A stretch of DNA of 13,140 nucleotides from an uncultured Olsenella sp. Its GTDB lineage: Bacteria > Actinomycetota > Coriobacteriia > Coriobacteriales > Atopobiaceae. The stretch's first letter is position 1. Each line of letters opens with the position of its first letter. Where the stretch lies: contig CAUGFC010000045.1 of assembly GCA_959598545.1 (NCBI GenBank), positions 1 to 13,140 on the forward strand, read 5' to 3'. The notes below the pieces were generated by a model. That model ran no database searches, was not told the origin of the DNA, and saw only the letters and a list, made by a program, of their open reading frames with translations. Positions 1-7,211 of this stretch are shown here, in pieces. Position numbers and translations under genes: made by a program.

Positions 1-1
1 G

Positions 2-754
2 CCGCCGGGGGGGGTTTTTACACGGGCGCCCCTTGTTGTGGGGGGGGCCGTGGGGCGCCCCGGCGCGACGACGATGGAGATCGACCAGGTCGTCGAGGGG
101 TTCATCAGGCTCCACGGCGCCACGCCGACCTTCAAGGGCTACGGCGGCTTCCCGGGCAGCATCTGCTCCTCGGTCAACGAGCAGATCGTCCACGGCATCC
201 CGTCCAGCTCGGTGATCCTCCAGGAGGGGGACATCATCTCCATCGACACCGGCGCCACCTACCAGGGTTGGGTCGGTGACAACGCCTGGACGTTCTACGT
301 CGGCACGCCCTCCGAGGAGTGGCGGGCGCTCTGCGAGTGCACGCGCGACTGCCTCAAGGCCGCCATCGAGCAGGCCGTCCCCGGCAACCGCCTGGGTGAC
401 ATCGGCGCCGCGGTCCAGGAGCTCGCCGAGGGCAACGGCTACGGCGTGGTCCGCGACTACGTGGGTCACGGCGTCGGCTCCGTCATGCACGAGGAGCCCG
501 AGGTGCGCAACTACGGCAAGCGCGGTCGCGGCATCAAGCTCCAGGAGGGCATGGTCATCGCCATCGAGCCCATGATCACGCTCGGCACCTACGAGTGTCA
601 CACGCTCGGCAACGGCTGGACCGTCGTGACCGACGACGGCAAGCCCGCCGCGCACTACGAGAACACGGTCGCCATCACCGAGGACGGCCCCGTGATTCTC
701 ACCCAGGACGACGAGGGCCCGTGGTGCCCGATGCAGGGGGGCGCGAGCGCGTAG
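2..754 (+). CDS. map: Methionine aminopeptidase type I, 5'-truncated
   Basis: Removes the N-terminal methionine from nascent proteins in the cytosol; a two-metal M24 pitta-bread hydrolase. The frame is open to the left edge, so the start codon lies outside the window. Numbering from the ATG at 38, the metal ligands are H52 (VHGIP), D70 (SIDTG), D81 (GDNA), H144 (GHGVG), E177 (AIEPM) and E208 (YENTV). Their spacing matches E. coli H79/D97/D108/H171/E204/E235 exactly. The C-terminus is intact and ends in TAG. From about residue 8 (RPGATT) onward the sequence is ordinary for the family; before that it is G-rich and does not look like MetAP. The position directly before infA is the classic secY-adk-map-infA order. 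The fold call is certain; the first ~17 codons are not reliable. Confidence 0.95.
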   Translation, partial: PPGGVFTRAPLVVGGAVGRPGATTMEIDQVVEGFIRLHGATPTFKGYGGFPGSICSSVNEQIVHGIPSSSVILQEGDIISIDTGATYQGWVGDNAWTFYVGTPSEEWRALCECTRDCLKAAIEQAVPGNRLGDIGAAVQELAEGNGYGVVRDYVGHGVGSVMHEEPEVRNYGKRGRGIKLQEGMVIAIEPMITLGTYECHTLGNGWTVVTDDGKPAAHYENTVAITEDGPVILTQDDEGPWCPMQGGASA

Positions 755-816
755 CCCTCATGTGTGCGTCTCATGCAGCGCGAGAAGTGCAGTGTGGAAC
801 GCTCATGGATTTTAGG

Positions 817-822
817 TATGAT
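817..822 (+). promoter_or_regulatory. Possible -10 box (TATGAT) for the infA operon
   Basis: The 102-base gap between map and infA is AT-richer than its surroundings and contains TATGAT, 34 bases before the TTG start. The region 16-18 bases upstream (793-800, TGTGGAAC) is only a weak -35 match. An internal promoter before infA would let the ribosomal genes be transcribed apart from map. This is inferred from sequence only. Confidence 0.35.
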
Positions 823-856
823 ATTTGGTCGCTGTCGGAGTGGAGAGGTAGTCAAT

Positions 857-1075
857 TTGAGCAAGCAGGACGCAATCGAGCTGGAGGGCAAGGTCATCGA
901 GCCCCTGCCCAACGCCATGTTCAACGTTGAGCTCGAGAACGGAAAGACCATTCTCTGCACCATTTCGGGCAAGATCCGGATGAACTACATCCGAATCCTC
1001 CCGGGCGACAAGGTCGTCGTGGAGATCTCCCCGTACGACCTCACCAGGGGGCGCATCACCTACCGCTACAAGTAG
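857..1075 (+). CDS. infA: Translation initiation factor IF-1
   Basis: Single OB-fold factor that binds the 30S A site during initiation. The start is set at TTG 857 because it follows GGAGAGG (842-848) with 8 bases of spacing and gives a 72-residue product, the same length as E. coli IF-1. It begins MSKQDAIELEGKV and continues with the family core LPNAMFNVELENG, ISGKIRMNYIRILPGDKV and SPYDLTRGRI. A longer reading from ATG 764 would add 31 residues unlike any IF-1. First gene of the infA-rpmJ-rpsM-rpsK-rpsD-rpoA-rplQ run; an 87-base gap with no clear terminator separates it from rpmJ. Confidence 0.97.
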   Translation: MSKQDAIELEGKVIEPLPNAMFNVELENGKTILCTISGKIRMNYIRILPGDKVVVEISPYDLTRGRITYRYK

Positions 1076-1162
1076 GCGACGCACCCACACAGCCTCGGAT
1101 ATTCTCGCCAGCGGCTGGGCGTGTAGATAGGAACGCAAGCAGCACTACCGGAAGGAAGACGC

Positions 1163-1276
1163 ATGAAGGTACGTCCTTCGGTCAAGAAGATGTGCGACAA
1201 GTGCAAGGTCATCCGTCGCCATGGCAAGGTTTACGTCATCTGCGAGAACCCGCGCCACAAGCAGCGTCAGGGCTAA
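1163..1276 (+). CDS. rpmJ: 50S ribosomal protein L36 (zinc form)
   Basis: A 37-residue protein beginning MKVRPSVKKMCDKC and ending CENPRHKQRQG. It is the smallest large-subunit protein and binds 23S rRNA near the peptidyl-transferase side. The four zinc ligands C11, C14, C27 and H32 are all present, so this is the C+ (zinc-ribbon) type. The start ATG follows GGAAGGAAG (1150-1158). Its stop lies 15 bases before rpsM, consistent with cotranscription. Confidence 0.97.
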   Translation: MKVRPSVKKMCDKCKVIRRHGKVYVICENPRHKQRQG

Positions 1277-1284
1277 GGAAGGAG
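1275..1284 (+). promoter_or_regulatory. Strong Shine-Dalgarno deciding the TTG start of rpsM
   Basis: AAGGAAGGAG overlaps the rpmJ stop codon and lies 7 bases before TTG 1292. This supports TTG as the rpsM start and suggests translational coupling with rpmJ. Confidence 0.7.
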
Positions 1285-1291
1285 CTCCAAG

Positions 1292-1663
1292 TTGGCCCGT
1301 ATCAACGGCGTCGACCTGCCGCGCGACAAGCGCGTTGAGGTCGGACTCACCTACATCTACGGCATCGGCCAGACCCGCGCCACCAAGATCTGCGCGGAGG
1401 TTGGTGTCAACCCCGATACCCGCGTCAAGGACCTCACCGAGGACGAGGTCACCAAGATTCGTGACTTCATCGACGCGAACTACACCACCGAGGGCGACCT
1501 TCGCCGCGAGGTGCGTCAGAACACCGCCCGTATGATGGAGATTGGCTGCTACCGCGGCCTCCGTCACCGCAAGGGCCTTCCTGTCCACGGTCAGCGCACC
1601 CACACCAACGCTCGCACCCGCAAGGGCAAGAAGCGTCAGATCGGTGCCAAGAAGAGGGGCTAG
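1292..1663 (+). CDS. rpsM: 30S ribosomal protein S13
   Basis: A 123-residue head protein of the small subunit that contacts the P-site tRNA and forms bridges to the large subunit. The N-terminus MARINGVDLPRDKR, the YIYGIGQTRA helix-hairpin segment and the basic tail with RGLRHRKGLPVHGQRT are diagnostic. The start is TTG, supported by AAGGAAGGAG at 1275-1284 and by the conserved N-terminus beginning there. The length is normal for the family. rpsK starts 10 bases after the stop. Confidence 0.98.
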   Translation: MARINGVDLPRDKRVEVGLTYIYGIGQTRATKICAEVGVNPDTRVKDLTEDEVTKIRDFIDANYTTEGDLRREVRQNTARMMEIGCYRGLRHRKGLPVHGQRTHTNARTRKGKKRQIGAKKRG

Positions 1664-1673
1664 GGAGTAGACA

Positions 1674-2075
1674 ATGCCGCAGAAGAAGAACGCTCGCACC
1701 ACGCGCGTCCGCCGCTCCGAGCGCAAGAACATCGCCGTGGGCCAGGCCCACATCAAGAGCACGTTCAACAACACGATCGTCTCGATCACCGACCCCCAGG
1801 GCAACGTGATCTCCTGGCAGTCCGGCGGCACCGTCGGCTTCAAGGGCTCCCGTAAGTCCACGCCGTTCGCCGCCCAGCTCGCCGCCGAGGCCGCTGCCAA
1901 GGCGGCCATGGAGCACGGCCTGCACAAGGTCGCCGTGTTCGTCAAGGGCCCCGGCTCCGGCCGCGAGACCGCCATCCGTTCCCTCCAGGCCGCCGGCCTC
2001 GAGGTTTCGGGCATCCAGGACAAGACCCCCATCGCGCACAACGGTTGCCGTCTGAGCAAGCGTCGCCGCGTGTAG
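1674..2075 (+). CDS. rpsK: 30S ribosomal protein S11
   Basis: A 133-residue small-subunit platform protein at the mRNA exit/E-site region. Seen: the basic N-terminus MPQKKNARTTRVRRSERKN, then GQAHIKSTFNNTIVSITDPQGN, GFKGSRKSTPFAAQ and VKGPGSGRETAIRSL. The C-terminus reads HNGCRLSKRRRV, where the usual bacterial form is HNGCRPPKRRRV. The start ATG follows GGAG at 1664-1667, directly after the rpsM stop. Part of the alpha operon. Confidence 0.98.
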   Translation: MPQKKNARTTRVRRSERKNIAVGQAHIKSTFNNTIVSITDPQGNVISWQSGGTVGFKGSRKSTPFAAQLAAEAAAKAAMEHGLHKVAVFVKGPGSGRETAIRSLQAAGLEVSGIQDKTPIAHNGCRLSKRRRV

Positions 2076-2090
2076 CTAGGAGGAATATCA

Positions 2091-2684
2091 ATGGCTATCG
2101 ATAGGACTCCCGTCCTCAAGAGGTGCCGTCAGCTCGGCATCGACCCCGTTGTGATGGGCATCAACAAGACCTCCAACCGCGAGCCCAAGCGTCGTCGTCG
2201 CCAGGAGAGCGAGTACGGCATCCAGCTCCGCGAGAAGCAGAAGGCCAAGTTCATCTACGGCGTTCTCGAGAAGCAGTTCCGTCACTACTACGTCCTCGCC
2301 ATGAAGCGCGAGGGCATCACCGGTGACAACCTGATGACCCTGCTCGAGTGCCGTCTGGACAACGTCGTCTTCCGCCTCGGCTTCGCCCGCACCCGCAAGG
2401 AGGCCCGTCAGACCGTCCGTCACGGCCACATCACCGTGAACGGCAAGCGCGTCGACATTCCCTCCTACCAGGTGAAGGCCGGCGACGTCGTCGCCGTCGC
2501 CGAGAAGGCTCGCGACCTTCTCCCCATCAAGGAGGCCCTCATCTCCTCCGAGCACATGGCCGTGCCGGCCTGGCTCGAGGTGGACATCGAGAAGCTCAAG
2601 GGCACCGTCCTCCAGCTCCCCACGCGCGATCAGATCGACCTCGACATCGACGCGCAGCTGATCGTCGAGCTCTACTCCAAGTAG
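2091..2684 (+). CDS. rpsD: 30S ribosomal protein S4 (zinc-free form)
   Basis: A 197-residue primary 16S-rRNA-binding protein that nucleates the 5' domain of the small subunit. The central S4 RNA-binding domain is clear at about residues 88-150 (LECRLDNVVFRLGFARTRKEARQ, then HITVNGKRVDIPSYQVKAGD). The N-terminus has a single cysteine (C12) instead of the zinc-binding set, so it is a C- type S4. ATG 2091 is preceded by a very strong TAGGAGGA (2077-2084). Located between rpsK and rpoA as in the classic alpha operon. Confidence 0.98.
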   Translation: MAIDRTPVLKRCRQLGIDPVVMGINKTSNREPKRRRRQESEYGIQLREKQKAKFIYGVLEKQFRHYYVLAMKREGITGDNLMTLLECRLDNVVFRLGFARTRKEARQTVRHGHITVNGKRVDIPSYQVKAGDVVAVAEKARDLLPIKEALISSEHMAVPAWLEVDIEKLKGTVLQLPTRDQIDLDIDAQLIVELYSK

Positions 2685-2708
2685 GCCCGACCAGATTTGG
2701 AGGTAGCA

Positions 2709-3650
2709 ATGTCCGAATTCATTCGACCCCAGGTGTCGGTCGAGGAGATCAACGAGAACCTCGCCCGCGTGAGCGCCGAGCCGCTCGAGCGCGGCTACGG
2801 TGACACGCTCGGCAACTCCCTGCGCCGCGTGCTCCTGTCGTCGCTCTCGGGTGCTGCCGTGGAGGCCATCCAGATCGATGGCATCCAGCACGAGTTCACC
2901 ACCGTCGAGGGCGTCTACGAGGACGTCACCGACATCGTCCTCAACGTCAAGGGCCTGGTGTTCCGCTCCATGGGCACCGGCGACGAGGCCGAGGCGTCCA
3001 TCTCCATCGACGGCCCCGCCACGGTCACCGGCGGCGACTTCGAGGTCCCCGCGGAGTTCGAGCTCGTCAACCCCGAGCACGTGATCTGCACCCTCGGTGC
3101 CGGCGCCCACCTGACCATGCGCATGCGCATCGGCGTGGGCCGCGGCTACGTCTCCGGCGAGGACAACGAGCGCGAGAACGACCCGATCGGGATCATCCAC
3201 GTCGACTCGCTCTACTCGCCCGTGCGCCGCTGCGCCAAGGCCGTCGAGGCCTGCCGCGTCGGCCGCCACACCGACTACGACCGTCTCGTCCTCGAGGTGG
3301 AGACCAACGGCTCCATCTCCCCGCGCGACGCCGTCGTCGAGGCCGCCAACATCATCAACCAGCACATGACCGCGTTCATGGGCCTGGCCGAGGAGGACGA
3401 GCCCGTCGAGGACGCCTCCATCTTCGCGACGGGCGCCGTCGAGGACAACGTCGAGCTTGACAAGCAGATCGAGGATCTGGACCTCTCCGTCCGCTCCTAC
3501 AACTGCCTCAAGCGCGCCGGCATCCACTCGGTCCGCCAGCTCGTGGAGTTCTCCGAGAACGACCTTCTCAACATCAGAAACTTTGGCGTCAAGTCCATCG
3601 AGGAAGTCAAGGACAAGCTCGAGACCATGGGCCTGTCCCTCAAGGCCTAG
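2709..3650 (+). CDS. rpoA: DNA-directed RNA polymerase alpha subunit
   Basis: A 313-residue polymerase assembly scaffold and promoter UP-element/activator contact. The N-terminal domain shows LERGYGDTLGNSLRRVLLSSL and HVDSLYSPVRR. A linker of about 20 acidic residues precedes the C-terminal helix-hairpin-helix domain, which begins VRSYNCLKRAGI; R262 corresponds to E. coli R265, the UP-element arginine. The start is placed at ATG 2709 because GGAGG (2699-2703) sits 5 bases upstream. A TTG at 2697 in the same frame overlaps that ribosome site and is unlikely. Cotranscribed with rpsD (24-base gap) and rplQ (27-base gap). Confidence 0.98.
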   Translation: MSEFIRPQVSVEEINENLARVSAEPLERGYGDTLGNSLRRVLLSSLSGAAVEAIQIDGIQHEFTTVEGVYEDVTDIVLNVKGLVFRSMGTGDEAEASISIDGPATVTGGDFEVPAEFELVNPEHVICTLGAGAHLTMRMRIGVGRGYVSGEDNERENDPIGIIHVDSLYSPVRRCAKAVEACRVGRHTDYDRLVLEVETNGSISPRDAVVEAANIINQHMTAFMGLAEEDEPVEDASIFATGAVEDNVELDKQIEDLDLSVRSYNCLKRAGIHSVRQLVEFSENDLLNIRNFGVKSIEEVKDKLETMGLSLKA

Positions 3651-3677
3651 GCGCGCCGGATTTAGGAGTATCGAGAA

Positions 3678-4205
3678 ATGCGACACAACAAGAAGAGGGG
3701 CATGAAGCTCGGCACCGACGCCAGCCACACCAAGGCCATGAAGCGCAGCCTTGTTCGCGCCCTGTTTGAGAACGACCGCATCAAGACGATCGACGTCCGC
3801 GCCAAGGCCATCCGTGCCGACGTCGACCACGTCATCACCTGGGCCAAGAAGGGCGACGTCGCCAGCCGTCGTCTGGCCATCGCCACCGTCGGCGACAAGG
3901 ACATCGTCCGCGAGGTCTTCGAGAAGGCCCAGCAGGGCATGTGGGCCGACCGCAACGGCGGCTACACCCGCATCATGAAGCTCGGCCCCCGCAAGGGTGA
4001 CGGCGCCGAGATCGTCATCATGGAGCTCGTGACCGAGCCGGTCCAGCCCAAGGCCAAGAAGGCTGCCCCGAAGGCCAAGGTCACCAAGGTCGAGGAGGCC
4101 CCCGTCGAGGAGCCCAAGGCCGAGGAGCCGGTCGCCGAGGAGGTCGCCGAGGTCGAGCAGACCGCCGCCGAGGAGGCTCCCGCCGAGGAGGAGAAGGCCG
4201 AGTAG
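3678..4205 (+). CDS. rplQ: 50S ribosomal protein L17 with acidic C-terminal tail
   Basis: The core (residues 1 to ~119) is standard L17: MRHNKKRGMKLGTDASHTKAM, LFENDRIKTIDVRAKAIR, and GGYTRIMKLGPRKGDGAE near its end. A tail of about 56 residues follows: first a Lys/Ala/Pro patch, then a low-complexity Glu/Ala/Pro/Val stretch (EEAPVEEPKAEEPVAEE and similar). Total 175 residues against roughly 115-130 in most bacteria. Longer L17 proteins with such tails are known in actinobacteria, so this is a lineage feature rather than a fusion to a folded domain. RBS AGGAG at 3664-3668. Last gene of the operon; an intrinsic terminator follows 25 bases after the stop. Confidence 0.97.
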   Translation: MRHNKKRGMKLGTDASHTKAMKRSLVRALFENDRIKTIDVRAKAIRADVDHVITWAKKGDVASRRLAIATVGDKDIVREVFEKAQQGMWADRNGGYTRIMKLGPRKGDGAEIVIMELVTEPVQPKAKKAAPKAKVTKVEEAPVEEPKAEEPVAEEVAEVEQTAAEEAPAEEEKAE

Positions 4206-4230
4206 CCTCGGACCTCTCACTGGCTGTTCG

Positions 4231-4258
4231 GGCCCCGGCCACGTGCCGGGGCCTTTTT
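4231..4258 (+). terminator. Rho-independent terminator after rplQ
   Basis: A 9-bp perfect stem, GGCCCCGGC (4231-4239) with GCCGGGGCC (4245-4253), loop CACGT, followed directly by TTTTT (4254-4258). It ends the ribosomal operon, yet lies only 17 bases before the next start codon, so any transcript of ecfA from upstream must read through it. Confidence 0.9.
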
Positions 4259-4275
4259 CGTGAAGGGGGTGGGAC

Positions 4276-5592
4276 ATGATCGAGGTGCGCGACGCGTGCT
4301 TCTCGTTCGACGGGACGCGCAACGTGGTCGACCATGTCTCGCTCGACGTGGCGCCCGGGGAGCGCGTCGCCCTTCTCGGCCTCAATGGCTCCGGCAAGTC
4401 GACTCTCGCCCGCCTGCTCAACGGGTCCCTGAGGCCCTCGTCGGGCAGCGTCAGGGTCGACGGGGAGACGGAGGGCCTGGCACGTCTGGTGGGCTACGTG
4501 CGCCAGGACCCGCGCAACCAGATCGTGAGCGCGGTGGTGTCCGACGAGGTCGCCTTTGGCCCGAGGAACCTCGGGCTCCCGCGCGCCGAGGTGCTTGCCC
4601 GCGTGGACGAGGCGCTCTCCGCCTGCGGCATCGAGGTGCTGCGCGACCGCATGACCTCGGAACTCTCCGGCGGGCAGCAGCAGCTCGTGGCCCTTGCGGG
4701 CGTGCTGGCGATGCGCCCCCGCTACCTGGTGCTCGACGAGGCGACGTCGATGCTCGATCAGTCGACGCGCGTCCGCGTGGCCGCGATCGTCGGCGAGGCG
4801 ACGGCGAGGGGCGTGGGCGTGCTCGAGATATCGCACAGGCCGATGGCCGCGCCCGATCGCACGCTCTGCATGAGGGACGGGCGCGTCTTCGAGGGGGACG
4901 GCCCGTCTGAGCCCTCGGAGATCCTCGCGCAACCATGCACGCCCCGGGGAACGAGCGCCCTCAGGGGGTCAAACCTGACGGCTGTGTATGGTACGCATGT
5001 CGCACTGGACGACGTGTCGATCGACGCGAGGGGCCTGACCCTGCTCCTGGGGCCCTCCGGGGCGGGAAAGACCACCCTCGCCCGCGTCCTGACGGGCGTC
5101 CTTGCGCCGGATGCGGGGACGGTAGACCTAGACGGACGACCCGTGCGCGCGGGGGACGTCGGTCTCGCGTTCCAGCGGCCCGAGGACCAGCTCTTCTGCG
5201 ACACCGTACTCGACGACATCGCATACGGTCCCCGCGTCCGGGGCGTCCCGGAGGACGAGGCGCTCTCCATGGCCCGGGACGCCGCCGCGCTGCTGGGCAT
5301 AGGGGCGGAGCTCCATGACCGGTCCCCGTTCGAGCTCTCGGGCGGCCAGATGCGTCGCGTGGCGCTCGCCGGCGTGGTCGCGTCTCGTCCGGGAGCGTAC
5401 GTGCTCGACGAGCCCACGGCGGGGCTGGACGCCCCCTCCCGTCGTGCGCTGCGCGAGCTCGTGCTCCGTCTGGTGAGTGACGGCGCGAGCGTGGTTCTCG
5501 TCACGCACGAACCCGACGAGTGGCTGCCGCTCGCCTCCGCCGTGGTCCGGCTCGAGTCCGGGCGCGTCAGGGAGGCGGGCGTCCATGCGTAA
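4276..5592 (+). CDS. ECF transporter fused ATPases EcfA1-EcfA2
   Basis: A 438-residue protein with two complete ABC ATPase domains in one chain. Domain 1 (about 1-215): Walker A GLNGSGKST at 35-43, Q77, signature LSGGQ at 130-134, Walker B LVLDE at 151-155, the EcfA1-like LDEATSMLD, and H187. Domain 2 (about 228-438): Walker A GPSGAGKTT at 259-267, Q300 followed by RPEDQLF, LSGGQ at 354-358, YVLDEPTAGLD from 375, and H411. All catalytic residues are present in both halves, so both sites should bind and hydrolyse ATP. Known ECF modules usually use two separate ATPase genes; here they are fused, EcfA1 first. The EcfT gene overlaps the 3' end by 8 bases. ATG 4276 follows AAGGGGG. The transported vitamin or metal cannot be told from this locus. 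Confidence 0.93.
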   Translation: MIEVRDACFSFDGTRNVVDHVSLDVAPGERVALLGLNGSGKSTLARLLNGSLRPSSGSVRVDGETEGLARLVGYVRQDPRNQIVSAVVSDEVAFGPRNLGLPRAEVLARVDEALSACGIEVLRDRMTSELSGGQQQLVALAGVLAMRPRYLVLDEATSMLDQSTRVRVAAIVGEATARGVGVLEISHRPMAAPDRTLCMRDGRVFEGDGPSEPSEILAQPCTPRGTSALRGSNLTAVYGTHVALDDVSIDARGLTLLLGPSGAGKTTLARVLTGVLAPDAGTVDLDGRPVRAGDVGLAFQRPEDQLFCDTVLDDIAYGPRVRGVPEDEALSMARDAAALLGIGAELHDRSPFELSGGQMRRVALAGVVASRPGAYVLDEPTAGLDAPSRRALRELVLRLVSDGASVVLVTHEPDEWLPLASAVVRLESGRVREAGVHA

Positions 5593-6343
5593 GGTTCTCG
5601 TGCCGGGCGCCTACGCGCCCGGGGGCACCGTCATGCACCGCCTCGACCCGCGCGCAAAGCTCGTGCTGCTCCTGATGGCCACCGTCGGAGCGTTCGCGGC
5701 GGGCACCCCCTGGGGGCTGCTGGTCGCCGGGGCGGGGCTCGTCGCGGCGCTCGTGGCGAGCAGGACCTCCCCGCAGACCGTCCTTCTCGGCCTCAGGCCG
5801 GCGGCGGTCGTCCTCTGTCTCTCCGTGCTCTCGAACGCGGTCGTCCTCGTGGGACAGCCGGGGCTGTCGACCGCCGGGCTGGCGAGAAGTGCCGTGGTGG
5901 TGTGCCGGATCGCGCTGGTCGTGGGGTTCGCGCTGTCCTTCTCGTCCACGACGCCGCCTCCTGCCATCGCCGACGGGCTCGCCTCCCTCATGGCGCCGCT
6001 CTCGAGGCTGGGCGTGCCGGTGGGCGCCGTCGCCATGTCCGCCTCGGTCGCGCTGCGCTTCATCCCGCTCACCGTCGAGGAGGTCGAGCGCATACGCTGC
6101 GCCCAGCGGGCTCGTGGCGCACGGCTCGACGAGGGTGGCGTCCTGAGGCGGCTCCGGAGCTGGGGCCAGGTGCTGGTCCCGCTCGTGGTTGGCCTCTTCC
6201 GTCGCGCCGACGAGCTGGCCGACGCCATGTGCGACCGCTGCTACACGGGCGAGCAGACGGCGCTTCTCGGCCCGCTGGCGCCAGGGGACTGGGCAGCGCT
6301 CGCCCTCGGCGTGCTCTGGGCGGCGCTCGCCGTCGCGCTCTGA
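5585..6343 (+). CDS. ecfT: ECF transporter transmembrane subunit EcfT
   Basis: A 252-residue membrane scaffold that joins the ATPase pair to a substrate-binding S component. The N-terminal family motif YAPGGTVMHRLDPRAKL (10-26) is followed by hydrophobic segments at about 27-40, 43-58, 71-90, 103-119 and 232-252. The two coupling-helix motifs that grip the ATPases are visible: QRARGA (ARG, 176-178) and AMCDRCYTG (DRC at 217-219, in place of the commoner ARG/ARC). ATG 5585 overlaps the ATPase stop (ATGCGTAA), with GGAGG 9 bases upstream, indicating translational coupling. No S-component gene is adjacent, so this is probably a shared group II module. The rplQ-ecfA-ecfT-truA order is conserved in many Gram-positive bacteria. 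Confidence 0.93.
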   Translation: MRKVLVPGAYAPGGTVMHRLDPRAKLVLLLMATVGAFAAGTPWGLLVAGAGLVAALVASRTSPQTVLLGLRPAAVVLCLSVLSNAVVLVGQPGLSTAGLARSAVVVCRIALVVGFALSFSSTTPPPAIADGLASLMAPLSRLGVPVGAVAMSASVALRFIPLTVEEVERIRCAQRARGARLDEGGVLRRLRSWGQVLVPLVVGLFRRADELADAMCDRCYTGEQTALLGPLAPGDWAALALGVLWAALAVAL

Positions 6344-6370
6344 CCCCGCGCGAGACCCCCGCCCGCCGCA

Positions 6371-6379
6371 TGCTACCCT
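6371..6379 (+). promoter_or_regulatory. Possible extended -10 (TGCTACCCT) before truA
   Basis: TGn plus TACCCT ends 22 bases before the truA ATG, in the 58-base gap after ecfT. No -35 is visible. Similar TANNNT boxes lie before the exporter, glycosyltransferase and Fe-S genes in this window. Weak evidence. Confidence 0.3.
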
Positions 6380-6401
6380 AGGTCTCATCGAAGGGAGAAC
6401 C

Positions 6402-7196
6402 ATGTCCGAAGTCGGAACGCTGGTCATACGGCTCGGCTACCGTGGGGCGGGCTTCGCCGGCTTCGCGGAGCAGCCGGGCGTGCGCACCGTCGCCGGGGAG
6501 CTGCGACGCGCCCTCGAGACCACGCTGCGCCGGCCGTGCGAGCTCGTCTGCGCCGGGCGGACCGACGCGGGCGTCCACGCCCTCTCCCAGTACGTGAGCG
6601 TTCCCGTGAGCGAGGGGGAACTGGGGCTGTCGGGGGGACGACTCATGCGCAGCCTCGTCGCCCTCACCCCGGACGACCTCTCGGTCCAGGGGCTCTATCG
6701 CGCGCCCGAGGGTTTCTCGGCCCGCTTCGACGCCCTGAGCCGCAGCTATCGCTATCGCATCGCCGCCTCGCAGGCACGCCCGGTGCTCGCGTGGGACCAC
6801 AGCTGGTGGTATCGCGGAGAGCTGGACGTGAGGGCCATGGCGGCCGCCGCCCGCCCGCTGCTGGGCGAGCACGACTTCAAGAGCTTCTGCAAGGCGAGCT
6901 CCGCCGAGGGAAAGCCCACCTGCCGCTACGTGGGGCAGCTCGACGTGAGTCGCGTTACCGAGGCGGGGGAGGAGCTCGTCGCGATAGACGTCACGGGCAA
7001 CGCCTTCCTGCACAACATGGTGCGCACGATCGCCGGCTCGCTCGTGGAGGTGGGGCGCGGCCACCGTCGGCCGGAGTGGATGGCTGAGGCGCTGGCGGCT
7101 TGCGACCGCACCGCCGCCGGCCCCTGTGCCCCCGCGAAGGGCCTCACCTTCGTCGGGGTGAGCTACCCCGAGGGCGCCCTCGTCCCCTGGGAGTGA
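6402..7196 (+). CDS. truA: tRNA pseudouridine(38-40) synthase TruA
   Basis: Converts uridines 38-40 of the tRNA anticodon arm to pseudouridine. 264 residues. The first RNA-binding half begins VIRLGYRGAGFAGF. The catalytic Asp is D55 in AGRTDAGVHAL (51-61). RFDALSRSYRYRI (108-120) carries the conserved Tyr, and GNAFLHNMVR (199-208) is the C-terminal family motif. ATG 6402 is chosen for the conserved N-terminus and the GGGAG at 6393-6397; an open frame continues upstream into ecfT but has no TruA-like sequence. Its location after ecfT matches the common rplQ-ecfAAT-truA synteny. Confidence 0.96.
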   Translation: MSEVGTLVIRLGYRGAGFAGFAEQPGVRTVAGELRRALETTLRRPCELVCAGRTDAGVHALSQYVSVPVSEGELGLSGGRLMRSLVALTPDDLSVQGLYRAPEGFSARFDALSRSYRYRIAASQARPVLAWDHSWWYRGELDVRAMAAAARPLLGEHDFKSFCKASSAEGKPTCRYVGQLDVSRVTEAGEELVAIDVTGNAFLHNMVRTIAGSLVEVGRGHRRPEWMAEALAACDRTAAGPCAPAKGLTFVGVSYPEGALVPWE

Positions 7197-7211
7197 GGCC
7201 GTCAGCCCGCG

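Noticed and set aside
764..856. N-terminal extension of infA from ATG 764
   Set aside because: It adds 31 residues foreign to IF-1, and the TTG at 857 has a proper ribosome site and yields the canonical 72 residues.
2088..4421. A 777-codon open frame on the - strand opposite rpsD, rpoA and rplQ
   Set aside because: It is a mirror of conserved ribosomal and polymerase genes in GC-rich DNA. The product is a repetitive Leu/Gly/Asp string with no recognisable domain.
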